Notes under the pieces: model-generated | The model's input: the letters and a program-made list of their open reading frames with translations, nothing else | The model's database searches: none | Told to the model about the DNA's origin: nothing | Made by a program: the position numbers and the translations under genes | Shown here: positions 46,498 to 54,732 of the stretch, one piece after another | Numbering within the stretch: position 1 is the first letter of the stretch | How the letters are laid out: the number at the start of each line of letters is the position of its first letter | From: VAXT01 sp963774625 | GTDB lineage: Bacteria; Actinomycetota; Thermoleophilia; Gaiellales; Gaiellaceae | Length of the DNA: 64,000 nucleotides | Direction: 5' to 3' | NCBI GenBank assembly: GCA_963774625.1 | Contig: CAVZFQ010000018.1 | Location: 1-64,000 of the forward strand

Positions 46498-46905
46498 CTA
46501 GGCCGGCCGGGCCAGGCCACGGCTGAGCAGGCGCTCTACCCGCTCGCGAAGGTCGCGGGCGTCGAACGGCTTCTTGACGTACTCGTCGGCGCCCGCCGCC
46601 AGACCTCGGGCCACGTCGGACTCCTGGGCCCGCGCGGTGAGCAGGATGATCGGCATCGTGCTCGTCGCCTCTGCCCGGCGGAGCTCGCGTGTCACCTGGT
46701 AGCCGTCGAGTCCCGGCATCATCACGTCGAGCACGGCCAGGGCCGGAACCTGCTCGAGCGCGACGCGAAGCGCCTCGTCACCGGTGCGCGCCTTGACGAC
46801 GTCGCAGCCTGCTCGCTCGAGGCGAAACGTGACGAGGGCCAGGATGTCTTCGTCGTCGTCGGCGACGAGGACCAGCGGGCGGTTGCTCGGAGCCGGCCCG
46901 ATCAC
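46498..46905 (-). CDS. single-domain response regulator coupled to histidine kinase
   Basis: 135 aa receiver. Motifs: VADDDEDI (acidic 16-19), Asp 60 in LAVLDVMMPGLDG, switch Thr in ILLTARAQ, and YVKKPFDARDLRERV with the conserved Lys; a short basic tail and no DNA-binding domain. The GTG start at 46905 overlaps the kinase stop (GTGA), so translation is coupled and it is the most direct kinase partner. With the following receiver gene it forms a kinase-receiver-receiver operon. Confidence 0.93.
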   Translation of the reverse strand: MIGPAPSNRPLVLVADDDEDILALVTFRLERAGCDVVKARTGDEALRVALEQVPALAVLDVMMPGLDGYQVTRELRRAEATSTMPIILLTARAQESDVARGLAAGADEYVKKPFDARDLRERVERLLSRGLARPA

Positions 46906-48386
46906 GCGGCCACCTCCACGGGCTCGACGGACTGGGCTTCGCGGAGTGGAAGCTCGACCGTGAACGTCGTCCCCTTGCCGGGAGCACTCACGACCTCGAT
47001 CCGGCCCGCGTGGGCCTCGACGATCGCCTTCACGATTGCGAGCCCGAGCCCGGTGCCCGGAATCGCCTGCTCGGTTGCCGACGCTGCCCGGAAGAAGCGC
47101 TCGAAGAGGCGGGGCTGCTCTTCCACAGGAATCCCGATCCCCGAGTCCTCGACCTCGAGGCGGACGAACTCGTCGGTCACGGACGTACGAACCTCGACAC
47201 GTCCTCCCTCGGGCGTGAACTTGAGGGCGTTCGAAACCAGATTGTCGAGCACCTGGGCCAGGCGGCCGCGGTCGCCCACGAGGGCCGGCACGGGCACTGC
47301 CGCCAGGTGCAGCTCGATCGACCTTTGGTCGGCGACAGGGCGCGCCGCTTCGACGCAGTCGGCCGCGAGAGCGGCGACGTCGACCTTGGCGCGCTCCAGG
47401 GTGAGCCGGCCGGCGTCGGCCTGCGCGACGAACAGGAGGTCGCCTACGAGGCGCAGGAGCCGCCCGGAGTTCCGCTCCACGGCCTTGAGGAATCGGCGCT
47501 GCTCGGGATTGAGCTCGCCGGCCTCCTCGTCGAGGACGAGATCGAGGTAGCCGCGGATGGAGGTCAGCGGCGTACGAAGCTCGTGCGAGACGAGGGACAA
47601 GAATTCATCCTTCAGCCGGTCGAGCTCCAACAGTCGCCGGTTCTGGTCGCTCAGGGTGCGGCGCGCGTTCTCGGCTTCCATCTGCGCGTCCTGGGCTGCG
47701 GCCAGCGACTGCTCGAGGCGCGAGGCCTGCTGGACCAGCTGCCGGTTGCGGATCTCGACCGCAGCGGTGACGCGGCGGAGAATCGGGACGAGCGCCGCGC
47801 AGAGAACGAAGATCGCGATCGCGAGAAAGCCTGCGACCGGATAGAGCGTCTTCCGAGCCTGGGCGGTCACACCGGCGTCGTAGTCCTGGTAGAGCTCGAA
47901 GACCCCGACCGGGCCCCCGCCTAGAGGTTGAACCGGGAGATACGTCTCGAGAACCTTGATCCCGCGTCCTTCCAGTTCGATCTCGTCGACATGGCTGACG
48001 CCCTTCCCGTCCAGGACCGGTTCGAGCGCCCCTTGTTCGTGGGGAGGCCTGCTTCCGATCAGGGCCGGGCTCGTCGAGTACGTGATCTGACCGCTCGGGG
48101 CGATCAGGTTCATGCGCAGCATCCCCTCGGTGTGGACGACGCGCTGAAAGATCTGGTCGAGCTGGACACGACGCGGGCCCGTCACTGGGCGCACGAAATC
48201 GGCCTCTCTCAGCTCGTCGTGCAGCAAGGCGTCGGCGATGAACTGTGCGCGGTTGACCGCCTGGGTCTCGGCCTGTGACGTCGCGCGAGAATTGACGAAC
48301 CAGAGGATCGCGCCCGCGGCAAACAGCAGCGCAACGCACGTGTAGGCCGCGATCCGCAGCGTCAGTCTCTGGGGCTTGCTGGACAC
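46902..48386 (-). CDS. membrane-bound sensor histidine kinase
   Basis: 494 aa. TM1 at about 11-31 and TM2 at about 182-203 enclose an extracytoplasmic sensor of about 150 residues. A coiled-coil (about 207-258) leads to the HisKA domain with His 268 (EFLSLVSHELRTPLTSIRGY) and an HATPase domain (DNLVSNALKF, VEDSGIGIP, GTGLGLAIVKAIVEAH). GTG at 48386 with a GGAGGCGAGGA site upstream; nothing longer fits, because TM1 follows directly. The likely partners are the two receivers downstream in the operon and the OmpR-type regulator. Confidence 0.94.
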   Translation of the reverse strand: MSSKPQRLTLRIAAYTCVALLFAAGAILWFVNSRATSQAETQAVNRAQFIADALLHDELREADFVRPVTGPRRVQLDQIFQRVVHTEGMLRMNLIAPSGQITYSTSPALIGSRPPHEQGALEPVLDGKGVSHVDEIELEGRGIKVLETYLPVQPLGGGPVGVFELYQDYDAGVTAQARKTLYPVAGFLAIAIFVLCAALVPILRRVTAAVEIRNRQLVQQASRLEQSLAAAQDAQMEAENARRTLSDQNRRLLELDRLKDEFLSLVSHELRTPLTSIRGYLDLVLDEEAGELNPEQRRFLKAVERNSGRLLRLVGDLLFVAQADAGRLTLERAKVDVAALAADCVEAARPVADQRSIELHLAAVPVPALVGDRGRLAQVLDNLVSNALKFTPEGGRVEVRTSVTDEFVRLEVEDSGIGIPVEEQPRLFERFFRAASATEQAIPGTGLGLAIVKAIVEAHAGRIEVVSAPGKGTTFTVELPLREAQSVEPVEVAA

Positions 48387-48452
48387 TCCTCGCCTCCCAT
48401 CGGCAAAAAGGGGCCTCAGAATGAGGGATCGAGCGCGCCGTAGAATGGCCGT

Positions 48453-50120
48453 ATGGCTCTGACCGAGGATCGGCGCGGCCTGACGGGCATGGACGACTGG
48501 CGACGCGAGCTCTACGACGCGACTCCCGAGCGTGAAGGCGAGCTCAACTCGACCATCTCGAGCCTCCCGAACGACCCCCTCTACGGCCCCGACAACGTCG
48601 AGATCGACTACGAGAACGACCTCGGCTACCCGGGGGTCTATCCCTTCACGCGAGGGGTCTATCCGTCGATGTACCGCGGGAAGCTCTGGACGATGCGCCA
48701 GTTCGCCGGCTTCGGCACTGCGGCCGAGACGAACGAGCGCTTCCGGTATCTCCTCGAGCACGGCCAGACCGGGCTCTCGACCGCTTTCGACATGCCCTCG
48801 TTGATGGGCTACGACTCGGACCACCCGCGCTCACTCGGCGAGGTCGGCCGCGAGGGCGTGGCGGTGGACTCCCTCGACGACATGGAGACGCTCTTCTCCG
48901 GGATCCCGCTGGGCGAAGTCTCGACGTCGATGACGATCAACTCGACGGCGGCGATGGCGCTTGCGTTCTACGTCTGCGTCGCCGAGCAGCAGGGCGTGCC
49001 GCGCGCCGAGCTCCGCGGGACGATCCAGACGGACATCCTCAAGGAGTACATCGCGCAGAAGGAATGGATCTTCCCGCCCGAGCCTTCGATGCGCCTGGTC
49101 GTGGACATGATCGAGTTCTGCGCCGAGGAGATGCCGCGCTGGCACCCGGTGTCGATCTCCGGGTACCACATCCGCGAGGCCGGCTCGAACGCCCCGCAGG
49201 AGCTCGCGTTCACGCTCGCCAACGGGTTCGCGTACGTCGAGGCAGCCGTGGAGCGCGGGCTCGACGTGGACGACTTCGCGCCGCGCCTGTCGTTCTTCTT
49301 CAACGCGCACCTGGACTTCTTCGAGGAGATCGCCAAGTACAGAGCGGCCCGCAGGATCTGGGCTCGCGAGCTGAGGGAGCGCTATGGCGCGCGCAACCCG
49401 CGCTCCTGGCTGATGCGCTTCCACACGCAGACCGCCGGCGTCTCGCTGACCGCTCAGCAGCCCGAGGTGAACATCGTCCGCACCGCGCTCGAGGCGATGT
49501 CGGCCGTGCTCGGAGGCACCCAGTCGCTGCACACGAACTCGTTCGACGAGGCGCTCGCGCTCCCGACCGAGCACGCGGTGCGGATCGCGCTCCGCACGCA
49601 GCAGGTGATCGCGCACGAGACCGGCGTCGTCAACACGATCGATCCGCTGGGCGGCTCCTGGTACGTCGAGGACCTGACGAATCGTCTCGAGAAAGAGGCC
49701 TACGAGTACTTCGACCGGATCGACAAGCTCGGCGGCGTGATCCCCGCGATCAAGGAGAACTTCTTCCAGCGCGAGATCGCCGACGCGTCCTTCCGGTACC
49801 AGTCCGAGGTGGAGGCGAAGCAGCGCATCATCGTCGGCGTCAACCGCTACCAGGCTGAGGAAGAGCCTCCGATCGAGCTGCTGCGCGTCGATCCGGCGCT
49901 CGAGGACGAGCAGATCGCGCGGGTCCAGGCCGTGCGGGCGCGGCGCGACTCGGGTGCCGTCGAGGCGGCGCTGGCGCGGTTGCAGGAGGCAGCCTCGGTC
50001 GAGGATCGGAACCTGATGCCGCCGATCGTCGAGGCCTCGCGCGCGTACGTGACCATGGGGGAGATGTGTGAGGCACTGAGGGCCGTCTGGGGCGTCTGGC
50101 GAGAAACGCCAGTCTTCTAG
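48453..50120 (+). CDS. methylmalonyl-CoA mutase-type acyl-CoA mutase, large (catalytic) subunit
   Basis: 555 aa TIM-barrel substrate-binding part only; the B12-binding domain of one-chain enzymes is absent and is encoded at 52549. Key blocks: YPFTRGVYPSMYRGKLWTM, FDMPSLMGYDSDHPRSLGEV, TIQTDILKEY, PSMRLVVDMI, SISGYHIREAG and GGTQSLHTNSFDEALALPT. Tyr 70 and Arg 214 correspond to the residues that bind the substrate carboxylate in methylmalonyl-CoA mutase (Phe and Gln in isobutyryl-CoA mutase), and His 238 to the catalytic His. This favours methylmalonyl-CoA over isobutyryl-CoA. It would link propionyl-CoA to succinyl-CoA. ATG at 48453. Confidence 0.93.
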   Translation: MALTEDRRGLTGMDDWRRELYDATPEREGELNSTISSLPNDPLYGPDNVEIDYENDLGYPGVYPFTRGVYPSMYRGKLWTMRQFAGFGTAAETNERFRYLLEHGQTGLSTAFDMPSLMGYDSDHPRSLGEVGREGVAVDSLDDMETLFSGIPLGEVSTSMTINSTAAMALAFYVCVAEQQGVPRAELRGTIQTDILKEYIAQKEWIFPPEPSMRLVVDMIEFCAEEMPRWHPVSISGYHIREAGSNAPQELAFTLANGFAYVEAAVERGLDVDDFAPRLSFFFNAHLDFFEEIAKYRAARRIWARELRERYGARNPRSWLMRFHTQTAGVSLTAQQPEVNIVRTALEAMSAVLGGTQSLHTNSFDEALALPTEHAVRIALRTQQVIAHETGVVNTIDPLGGSWYVEDLTNRLEKEAYEYFDRIDKLGGVIPAIKENFFQREIADASFRYQSEVEAKQRIIVGVNRYQAEEEPPIELLRVDPALEDEQIARVQAVRARRDSGAVEAALARLQEAASVEDRNLMPPIVEASRAYVTMGEMCEALRAVWGVWRETPVF

Positions 50121-50151
50121 AGGCGAAGCCCCAGACGAAAGGCAATCCCGT

Positions 50152-50169
50152 GCCAGACTTCAGTCTGGC
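50152..50169. repeat. short palindrome after the mutase gene
   Basis: GCCAGACT and AGTCTGGC (8 bases each, 2 between) lie 32 bases past the mutase stop in the 135-base gap before the next gene. The loop is too short for an ordinary terminator; a binding site or a longer cruciform is possible. Nothing else is seen in the gap. Confidence 0.4.
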
Positions 50170-50255
50170 TTGGGCGTGCAATCTGCTCGTCAGGCGAGAA
50201 CCGCTCCTCACCGACCTAACCTCACGAGGGGTTCGACGTCTAACCTGTTAGCGCG

Positions 50256-50807
50256 ATGAATCGGCTTCAAACCCTCCTTGCATCGAGAAAGTTCCAGCGG
50301 GCGCTCCCCTGGGCTGCCGGCGCGATCCTTGCGCTCGGTGTGATCACGTTCCTCCAGGTGTTGAACTCGCCGAAGGACGACGATCCGACGACGGACAGCG
50401 GCGGCCCGGCGCAGCTGATCAACGAGCCGCGGACGGTTCCACCGTCTCCCGAGGCGCGGAAGGTCGTGGCCCAGTTCATCAACACGGCGGTCGCCCGGAA
50501 GAACCTCGCGCGGGCCTGGAAGATCTCGGGCCCGACCATCAAGGAGGGCATCACATACAAGCAATGGCTGACCGGCGAGATCCCGGTCATTCCGTACGAC
50601 ATCGCCTCTGTCTCGCGCGCGCCGGTGCGCCTCGACTGGTCGCATCCGAAAGAGGTCGGCTTCACCGTCTCGCTGCTCCCGAAAGACGGATCGGGCGAGA
50701 AGCCACAGACGTTCAACATCACGGTGAAGAAGTTCGGCGCGAGGTGGCTCGTCGACTACTGGGCCCCGTACTCGCCGGCCGCAGTACCCGACACCTTCAA
50801 CCGCTGA
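50256..50807 (+). CDS. membrane-anchored protein of unknown function (paralogue 1)
   Basis: 183 aa. An N-terminal helix (about 18-37) anchors an extracytoplasmic domain of about 120 residues with the pattern EARKVVAQFINTAVARKNLARAW, KQWLTGEIPVIPY, VGFTVSLLP, FNITVKKFGARWLVDYWAP. The fold looks like a small alpha+beta (NTF2-like) cone, by strand order only. The next gene encodes a clear relative sharing FxNTAVAR and GEIPVIPY. No family named. ATG at 50256. Confidence 0.75.
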   Translation: MNRLQTLLASRKFQRALPWAAGAILALGVITFLQVLNSPKDDDPTTDSGGPAQLINEPRTVPPSPEARKVVAQFINTAVARKNLARAWKISGPTIKEGITYKQWLTGEIPVIPYDIASVSRAPVRLDWSHPKEVGFTVSLLPKDGSGEKPQTFNITVKKFGARWLVDYWAPYSPAAVPDTFNR

Positions 50808-50862
50808 TCCTGCCGCGGGCGTCGACTTCGCCCGCGCCGAGACTGCCTCTATCCTTGGAATC

Positions 50863-51642
50863 GTGAGGGGCTGGTTTTCGTCTCCGCGAAGGCGGCGCCG
50901 AACGTTCTGGATCGGCGCGATCATGCTCGTCCTCGGCAGCGCTGTGACGGTCGGGATCGTCTTCCGGAACACAGCGCATCCTGAGAAGGAGACGCTGCGC
51001 GACGACCCCATACAGGTCTACAGGGAGCCGACCCCGGTGAAGCTCAGCAAGACCGACCGTGCACTGGCGCTCGACACCGCGCTCAAATTCGTGAACACCG
51101 CGGTCGCCCGCCGCCACGTCGAGGACTCGTACGCACTGGCCGCCCCGGACCTCCGAGCAGGGCTGACCCGTTCGCAATGGGCACGCGGGGAGATCCCGGT
51201 CATCCCGTACCCGGCCACGGAGGCGCGCGTGCGCGTGGACTATTCGTTCCGTAACGAGCTCGGCCTCACTTTGTTGCTGGTGCCGTCGTCGGTTTCGAAG
51301 CTGAATCCGATGTCCTTCAACATGGACATGACCGCGCGTGGCGCCGGTCGCGAGCGGCACTGGTTGGTCAGTTCTTGGACGCCGAGTGGCACCCCGGCCG
51401 CAGCGACCGTCGGGGGCGGCGGTGGCGGAGGCGGTGGCGGAGGGGGTGTCCTCGGCGGCACGAACCTCGCTCCGGAGAACACAGAGGGCCTCGACTCCCC
51501 CATCGGCGCAGGCTGGATCATCGCGCCGATCGCGCTCCTCGGCGCGGTGCTGCTCGTGCCGCTCGTCGTCGGCATCCGCAGCTGGCGCGAGAACCGGCGC
51601 GCGCTTCGCGACTACGAATCGATGAGGTCTTCCGAGCTCTAG
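50863..51642 (+). CDS. membrane protein of unknown function (paralogue 2, with Gly-rich linker)
   Basis: 259 aa. Helix 1 at about 15-36, then the same domain as the preceding gene product (LKFVNTAVARRHVEDSYAL, SQWARGEIPVIPYPATE, SFNMDMTARGAGRERHWLVSSWTP), then a run of twelve glycines (about 186-197) and a second helix (WIIAPIALLGAVLLVPLVVG) with a basic cytoplasmic tail. The extra glycine hinge and helix are lacking in paralogue 1. GTG at 50863, 55 bases after the first gene. The two may form a heteromeric surface complex; this is inference. Confidence 0.78.
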   Translation: MRGWFSSPRRRRRTFWIGAIMLVLGSAVTVGIVFRNTAHPEKETLRDDPIQVYREPTPVKLSKTDRALALDTALKFVNTAVARRHVEDSYALAAPDLRAGLTRSQWARGEIPVIPYPATEARVRVDYSFRNELGLTLLLVPSSVSKLNPMSFNMDMTARGAGRERHWLVSSWTPSGTPAAATVGGGGGGGGGGGGVLGGTNLAPENTEGLDSPIGAGWIIAPIALLGAVLLVPLVVGIRSWRENRRALRDYESMRSSEL

Positions 51643-51680
51643 CGGAGGCGCCCCTGCAACACCCGGGGTGTGCTTTGAGT

Positions 51681-51731
51681 CGCCGACAGTGCGAAGCACT
51701 TTCGGCGAGTCCCCGCCCCGTGGGCGGGGAC
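51681..51731. terminator. two adjacent strong hairpins between convergent genes
   Basis: Hairpin 1: CGCCGA-c-AGTGC (51681-51692), loop GAA, GCACT-t-TCGGCG (51696-51707), 11 pairs with one mismatch. Hairpin 2: GTCCCCGCCC (51709-51718), loop CGT, GGGCGGGGAC (51722-51731), 10 perfect pairs. They fill the 96-base gap between the 50863 and 51739 genes. No U-tract, so they may act by stalling from both sides. Confidence 0.65.
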
Positions 51732-51738
51732 CACCTCG

Positions 51739-52476
51739 CTAGACGTCTAACTCCAGGCCGTCTTTGGCCTGCTCGAGCCCGTCGACGTTCCCAAGCTCCT
51801 GGGGGCGGTGCGTGAGCACCAGCCGCTTGGCGCCCGACGCCTCGAAGGCCGAGACCGCCTCGTCGGCGGAGAGGTGACCCCGGGGCTGGCCGTCCGACTC
51901 GCCGTCCTTGAGCGTCGCCTCGCACAGGAAGAGGTCGACCTTCTCGGCGAGGTCGGCCAGCTTCTCGCTCGGGCCCGAGTCGCCTGAATAGGCGAGCGTC
52001 GTCGTGTGATTCGAGACGCGGAACCCGTAGGTCTGCACCGTGTAGTGGGGGAGCCGCACCGCGGTGACCTCGAGGCCCGCCGCAGTGAAGGGCTCACCCT
52101 CGACGTACTCCTTCGGCTCGAAGACGCGAACGAACATGTCCGGCGTCCCGAAGCGCGTACCGAACGCCGCCAGCTCCTCGCGTCCGCCAGGCGGCAACCA
52201 GAGCTCGGGGCGCTGCTTGTCGTGCCCCAGGCCCCACATGGTTCCCCAGACCCAGGGAACGAGATCGCCCCAGTGGTCGAGGTGGAAGTGGGTGATGGCG
52301 ATGGCGTCGACCTCGGGCCACCCGTTCGTGCTGTAGCTCTCTCGCAGACGGGCGAGCACACCCGGCCCGCAGTCGAGCAGAAGCCGCCCAGGTCCCTCCA
52401 AGAGGTACCCGGATTGAGCCCCGCCAGGATTGGGCCAAGCGGGGGAGCACCCGACCACGGTCAGCTTCATGCGCAC
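51739..52476 (-). CDS. MBL-fold metallo-hydrolase
   Basis: 245 aa metallo-beta-lactamase fold. The metal motif is ITHFHLDHWGD (His 63, His 65, Asp 67, His 68), with LPHYTVQTYGFRV, TTTLAYSGDSGPS (Asp bridging the metals), LCEATLKD and a final LVLTHRP His. The strand order and the NPGGAQSGYLLEG opening resemble RNase Z-like and cyclic phosphodiesterase-like members rather than beta-lactamases. Substrate unknown. ATG at 52476, or two codons later at 52470. Divergent from the B12-subunit gene. Confidence 0.92.
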   Translation of the reverse strand: MRMKLTVVGCSPAWPNPGGAQSGYLLEGPGRLLLDCGPGVLARLRESYSTNGWPEVDAIAITHFHLDHWGDLVPWVWGTMWGLGHDKQRPELWLPPGGREELAAFGTRFGTPDMFVRVFEPKEYVEGEPFTAAGLEVTAVRLPHYTVQTYGFRVSNHTTTLAYSGDSGPSEKLADLAEKVDLFLCEATLKDGESDGQPRGHLSADEAVSAFEASGAKRLVLTHRPQELGNVDGLEQAKDGLELDV

Positions 52477-52548
52477 ATCGTCCTGTTCACTAGACGTTCA
52501 CCTCGACCCGAATCTTCCCTTTTTACTTCGATTCCTATACTCCGCGGC

Positions 52549-52944
52549 GTGGCAGGGAAGATCAGAGTCGTGATCGCCAAGCCCGGTCTCGACGGCCATG
52601 ACCGGGGTGCCAAGATCATTGCACGCGCGCTCCGCGATGCCGGGATGGAAGTGATCTACACCGGCCTGCACCAGACGCCGGAGCAGATTGTCGAGACCGC
52701 CGTCCAGGAGGACGCCGACGCCGTCGGCATCTCGATCCTCTCCGGAGCGCACATGACGCTCGTCCCCCGCATCCTCGACGGGCTGAAGGAGAACGGGGCC
52801 GAGGACGTGCTGGTCGTGGTGGGCGGCACGATTCCGAGCGAGGACTCCGAGGAGCTCTTGCGGCTCGGCGTGGCTCAGGTCTTCACGCCGGGCTCGCACA
52901 CGGGCGAGATCGTCGACTTCCTCAAAGAGAAGGTCACGGTTTGA
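52549..52944 (+). CDS. B12-binding small subunit of acyl-CoA mutase
   Basis: 131 aa cobalamin-binding Rossmann-like domain. The DxHxxG motif that supplies the lower axial His is KPGLDGHDRG (Asp 15, His 17, Gly 20); GISILSGAHM and VVVGGTIPSED give the S-x-L and GG contacts. The stand-alone form matches the small subunit of archaeal-type methylmalonyl-CoA mutases, whose catalytic subunit lies at 48453. GTG at 52549. The enoyl-CoA hydratase gene overlaps its stop (TTGA), so the two are translated together. Confidence 0.94.
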   Translation: MAGKIRVVIAKPGLDGHDRGAKIIARALRDAGMEVIYTGLHQTPEQIVETAVQEDADAVGISILSGAHMTLVPRILDGLKENGAEDVLVVVGGTIPSEDSEELLRLGVAQVFTPGSHTGEIVDFLKEKVTV

Positions 52945-53714
52945 GCGTCGACCTGGCGCGTGAGGACGGCGTCGCCGTCCTCACTGTCAACCGCCCGGAT
53001 GCGCTGAACGCCTTCGACCTCGCCACGCTGACCGAGTTGCGCGACCACCTCCGTGAGCTCGCCGAGGACCCCGAGGCACGGGTCGTCGTCCTGACCGGGG
53101 CGGGCGAGCGGGCCTTCGCGGCGGGAGCGGACATCAAGTACATGAGCGGCCTCGACGTCGACGGCGCGAAGGAGTGGGGCAACCTCGGCCACGAGGTCGG
53201 GCACCTGCTCGAGACGATGCCCAAGCCGACGATCGCCGCGATCAACGGGTTTGCGCTCGGCGGCGGCTGCGAAGTCGCGCTCGCCTGCGACTTTCGGTAC
53301 GCGTCCTCGAACGCGAAGCTCGGCCAGCCCGAGGTCAATCTCGGGATCATCCCGGGGTGGGGCGGCACGCAGCGCCTGGCGCGCGCGGTCGGCATCGGGC
53401 TCGCGAAGGAGCTCATCCTGACCGGACGCGTGATCGACGCCGAGGAAGCGCTGCGGATCGAGCTCGTGAACGCGGTCTACGAGCCGGGCGAGCTGCTGCC
53501 GAAGACGCTCGAGGTCGCCCACGGGCTGGCGTCGAAGGCTCCGCTCGCCCTTGCGGCTGCCAAGGAGTCGGTCAATCGTGCCCTCGCCGGCGACCACGGC
53601 GAAAACCTGGAGCGCGAGGCGGACTACTTCGGCGAGCTCTTCTCCAGCGCGGATGCCAAAGAGGGGCTGACCGCGTTCGCGGAGAAGCGTGAGCCGCGCT
53701 TCACCGGCAACTAG
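52941..53714 (+). CDS. enoyl-CoA hydratase/isomerase (crotonase family)
   Basis: 257 aa. It adds water to trans-2-enoyl-CoA. The oxyanion pocket is in RAFAAGADIKYM and NGFALGGGCEVALACDFRYA; both catalytic glutamates are present (GQPEVNLGIIPGWGGTQR and GLAKELILTGR), as in true hydratases. TTG at 52941 overlaps the B12-subunit stop, tying it to propionate or branched-chain acyl-CoA metabolism. The end overlaps the convergent M23 peptidase gene by 4 bases. Confidence 0.95.
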   Translation: MSVDLAREDGVAVLTVNRPDALNAFDLATLTELRDHLRELAEDPEARVVVLTGAGERAFAAGADIKYMSGLDVDGAKEWGNLGHEVGHLLETMPKPTIAAINGFALGGGCEVALACDFRYASSNAKLGQPEVNLGIIPGWGGTQRLARAVGIGLAKELILTGRVIDAEEALRIELVNAVYEPGELLPKTLEVAHGLASKAPLALAAAKESVNRALAGDHGENLEREADYFGELFSSADAKEGLTAFAEKREPRFTGN

Positions 53715-54646
53715 GCGGCAGGGGCCAGCAGGACGCGCTCGGCGATCAACGCGCCGGCCTTGCCCAGCTGCGCTTCCGGGGTGGCGATCGCAGCCTCCGT
53801 CCACAGGGACACGGTCTCGCCCGGCTTCGCGGTGGCGAGGCCTACCGGTACCGCTGCCCCGCCGGGCCGTGAGCGTTCGATCATCGACCCGACCGGCACC
53901 GTGATCCTCAGCCCGCGCCCGAGGTTGCGGAGCGTGATGCCCATCGGGGAGCCGCGAAGCGTCCCGACGTTCACCCTCAGCTGCTCGCCGCCGGCGGCCA
54001 CTACCTTGCCGGTCATGGCCAGCGTGAAGATCGTTCCCGGTGCGGCGTAGAAGAGGAGACGCTTCGCGACCCTGAGGTGCGGATAGGGGTCGATTGCTGC
54101 GCCGCCGCCCGGGCGCATCTCGAAATGGAGGTGCGGGCTGACTCCGTTCGCGTCGCCCGAGTCGCCGACCAATCCGATCGGCTGACCCGCGAGCACGCGC
54201 TGCCCGTCCTTGAGGCCTCTCGGGAAGGCGACGCCCTGGACGCAGGTCCCACGATTGTCGTTCGACATCGTGAGGTCGTTGTTCAGGTGGACGTAGAGGT
54301 ACTTCGTGCCGCTGTCGCCGTACAGGTAGAGCATGCAGCCGGCGCGGCCCGAGCCCGCGTAGAACCGGACCTTGCCGGCCTCGGCGGCGATGGCGGGTGC
54401 CCTGCGTGGGGCCATGATGTCTTCACCCTCGTGCGCACCCTGCCCTCGCGGGTCGCCGAAGCTGTTCGTCAGCTGGGTGCGGCCGAGCACGGGAAAGACG
54501 ATCTGCTTGCCCTGAATCGCTGGCTTGGCCGGCTTCGCAGGCAACCGGACTACGGGTTCGGGCGATTTTGCCGCCGCGGTCCCCGCCAGGAGGCCAAAAA
54601 GGGCGAACAGGAGAAAAGCTCGGGCTGTCGTCCGGAAACGAGTCAT
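53711..54646 (-). CDS. secreted M23 (LytM-type) peptidase-like protein
   Basis: 311 aa from ATG 54646, which begins a normal signal peptide (ARAFLLFALFGLLAGTAAA); an ATG 63 bases upstream is less likely. The peptidase domain (about 55-205) has GAHEGEDIMAPR (His and Asp metal ligands), YLYVHLNNDL and SPHLHFEMRPGG (HxH). These enzymes cut peptidoglycan peptides, or act as regulators when inactive; all metal ligands seem present here. The C-terminal third is beta-rich (VNVGTLRGSPMGITLRNLGR) and unassigned. Convergent with the hydratase gene, divergent from etfB by 86 bases. Confidence 0.92.
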   Translation of the reverse strand: MTRFRTTARAFLLFALFGLLAGTAAAKSPEPVVRLPAKPAKPAIQGKQIVFPVLGRTQLTNSFGDPRGQGAHEGEDIMAPRRAPAIAAEAGKVRFYAGSGRAGCMLYLYGDSGTKYLYVHLNNDLTMSNDNRGTCVQGVAFPRGLKDGQRVLAGQPIGLVGDSGDANGVSPHLHFEMRPGGGAAIDPYPHLRVAKRLLFYAAPGTIFTLAMTGKVVAAGGEQLRVNVGTLRGSPMGITLRNLGRGLRITVPVGSMIERSRPGGAAVPVGLATAKPGETVSLWTEAAIATPEAQLGKAGALIAERVLLAPAA

Positions 54647-54732
54647 AAGGGCCGGGCCGTCCGAAGTGCGGGAGGCTAGCAGACGATTCCGTCGGTCAGG
54701 CTTCGTCATCGTGAAGTTAGAGTCCTTCCCCG

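Noticed and set aside
48387..48452. Cobalamin riboswitch ahead of the mutase gene
   Set aside because: The gap is only 66 bases and no B12-box-like sequence was seen there or before the adenosyltransferase gene.
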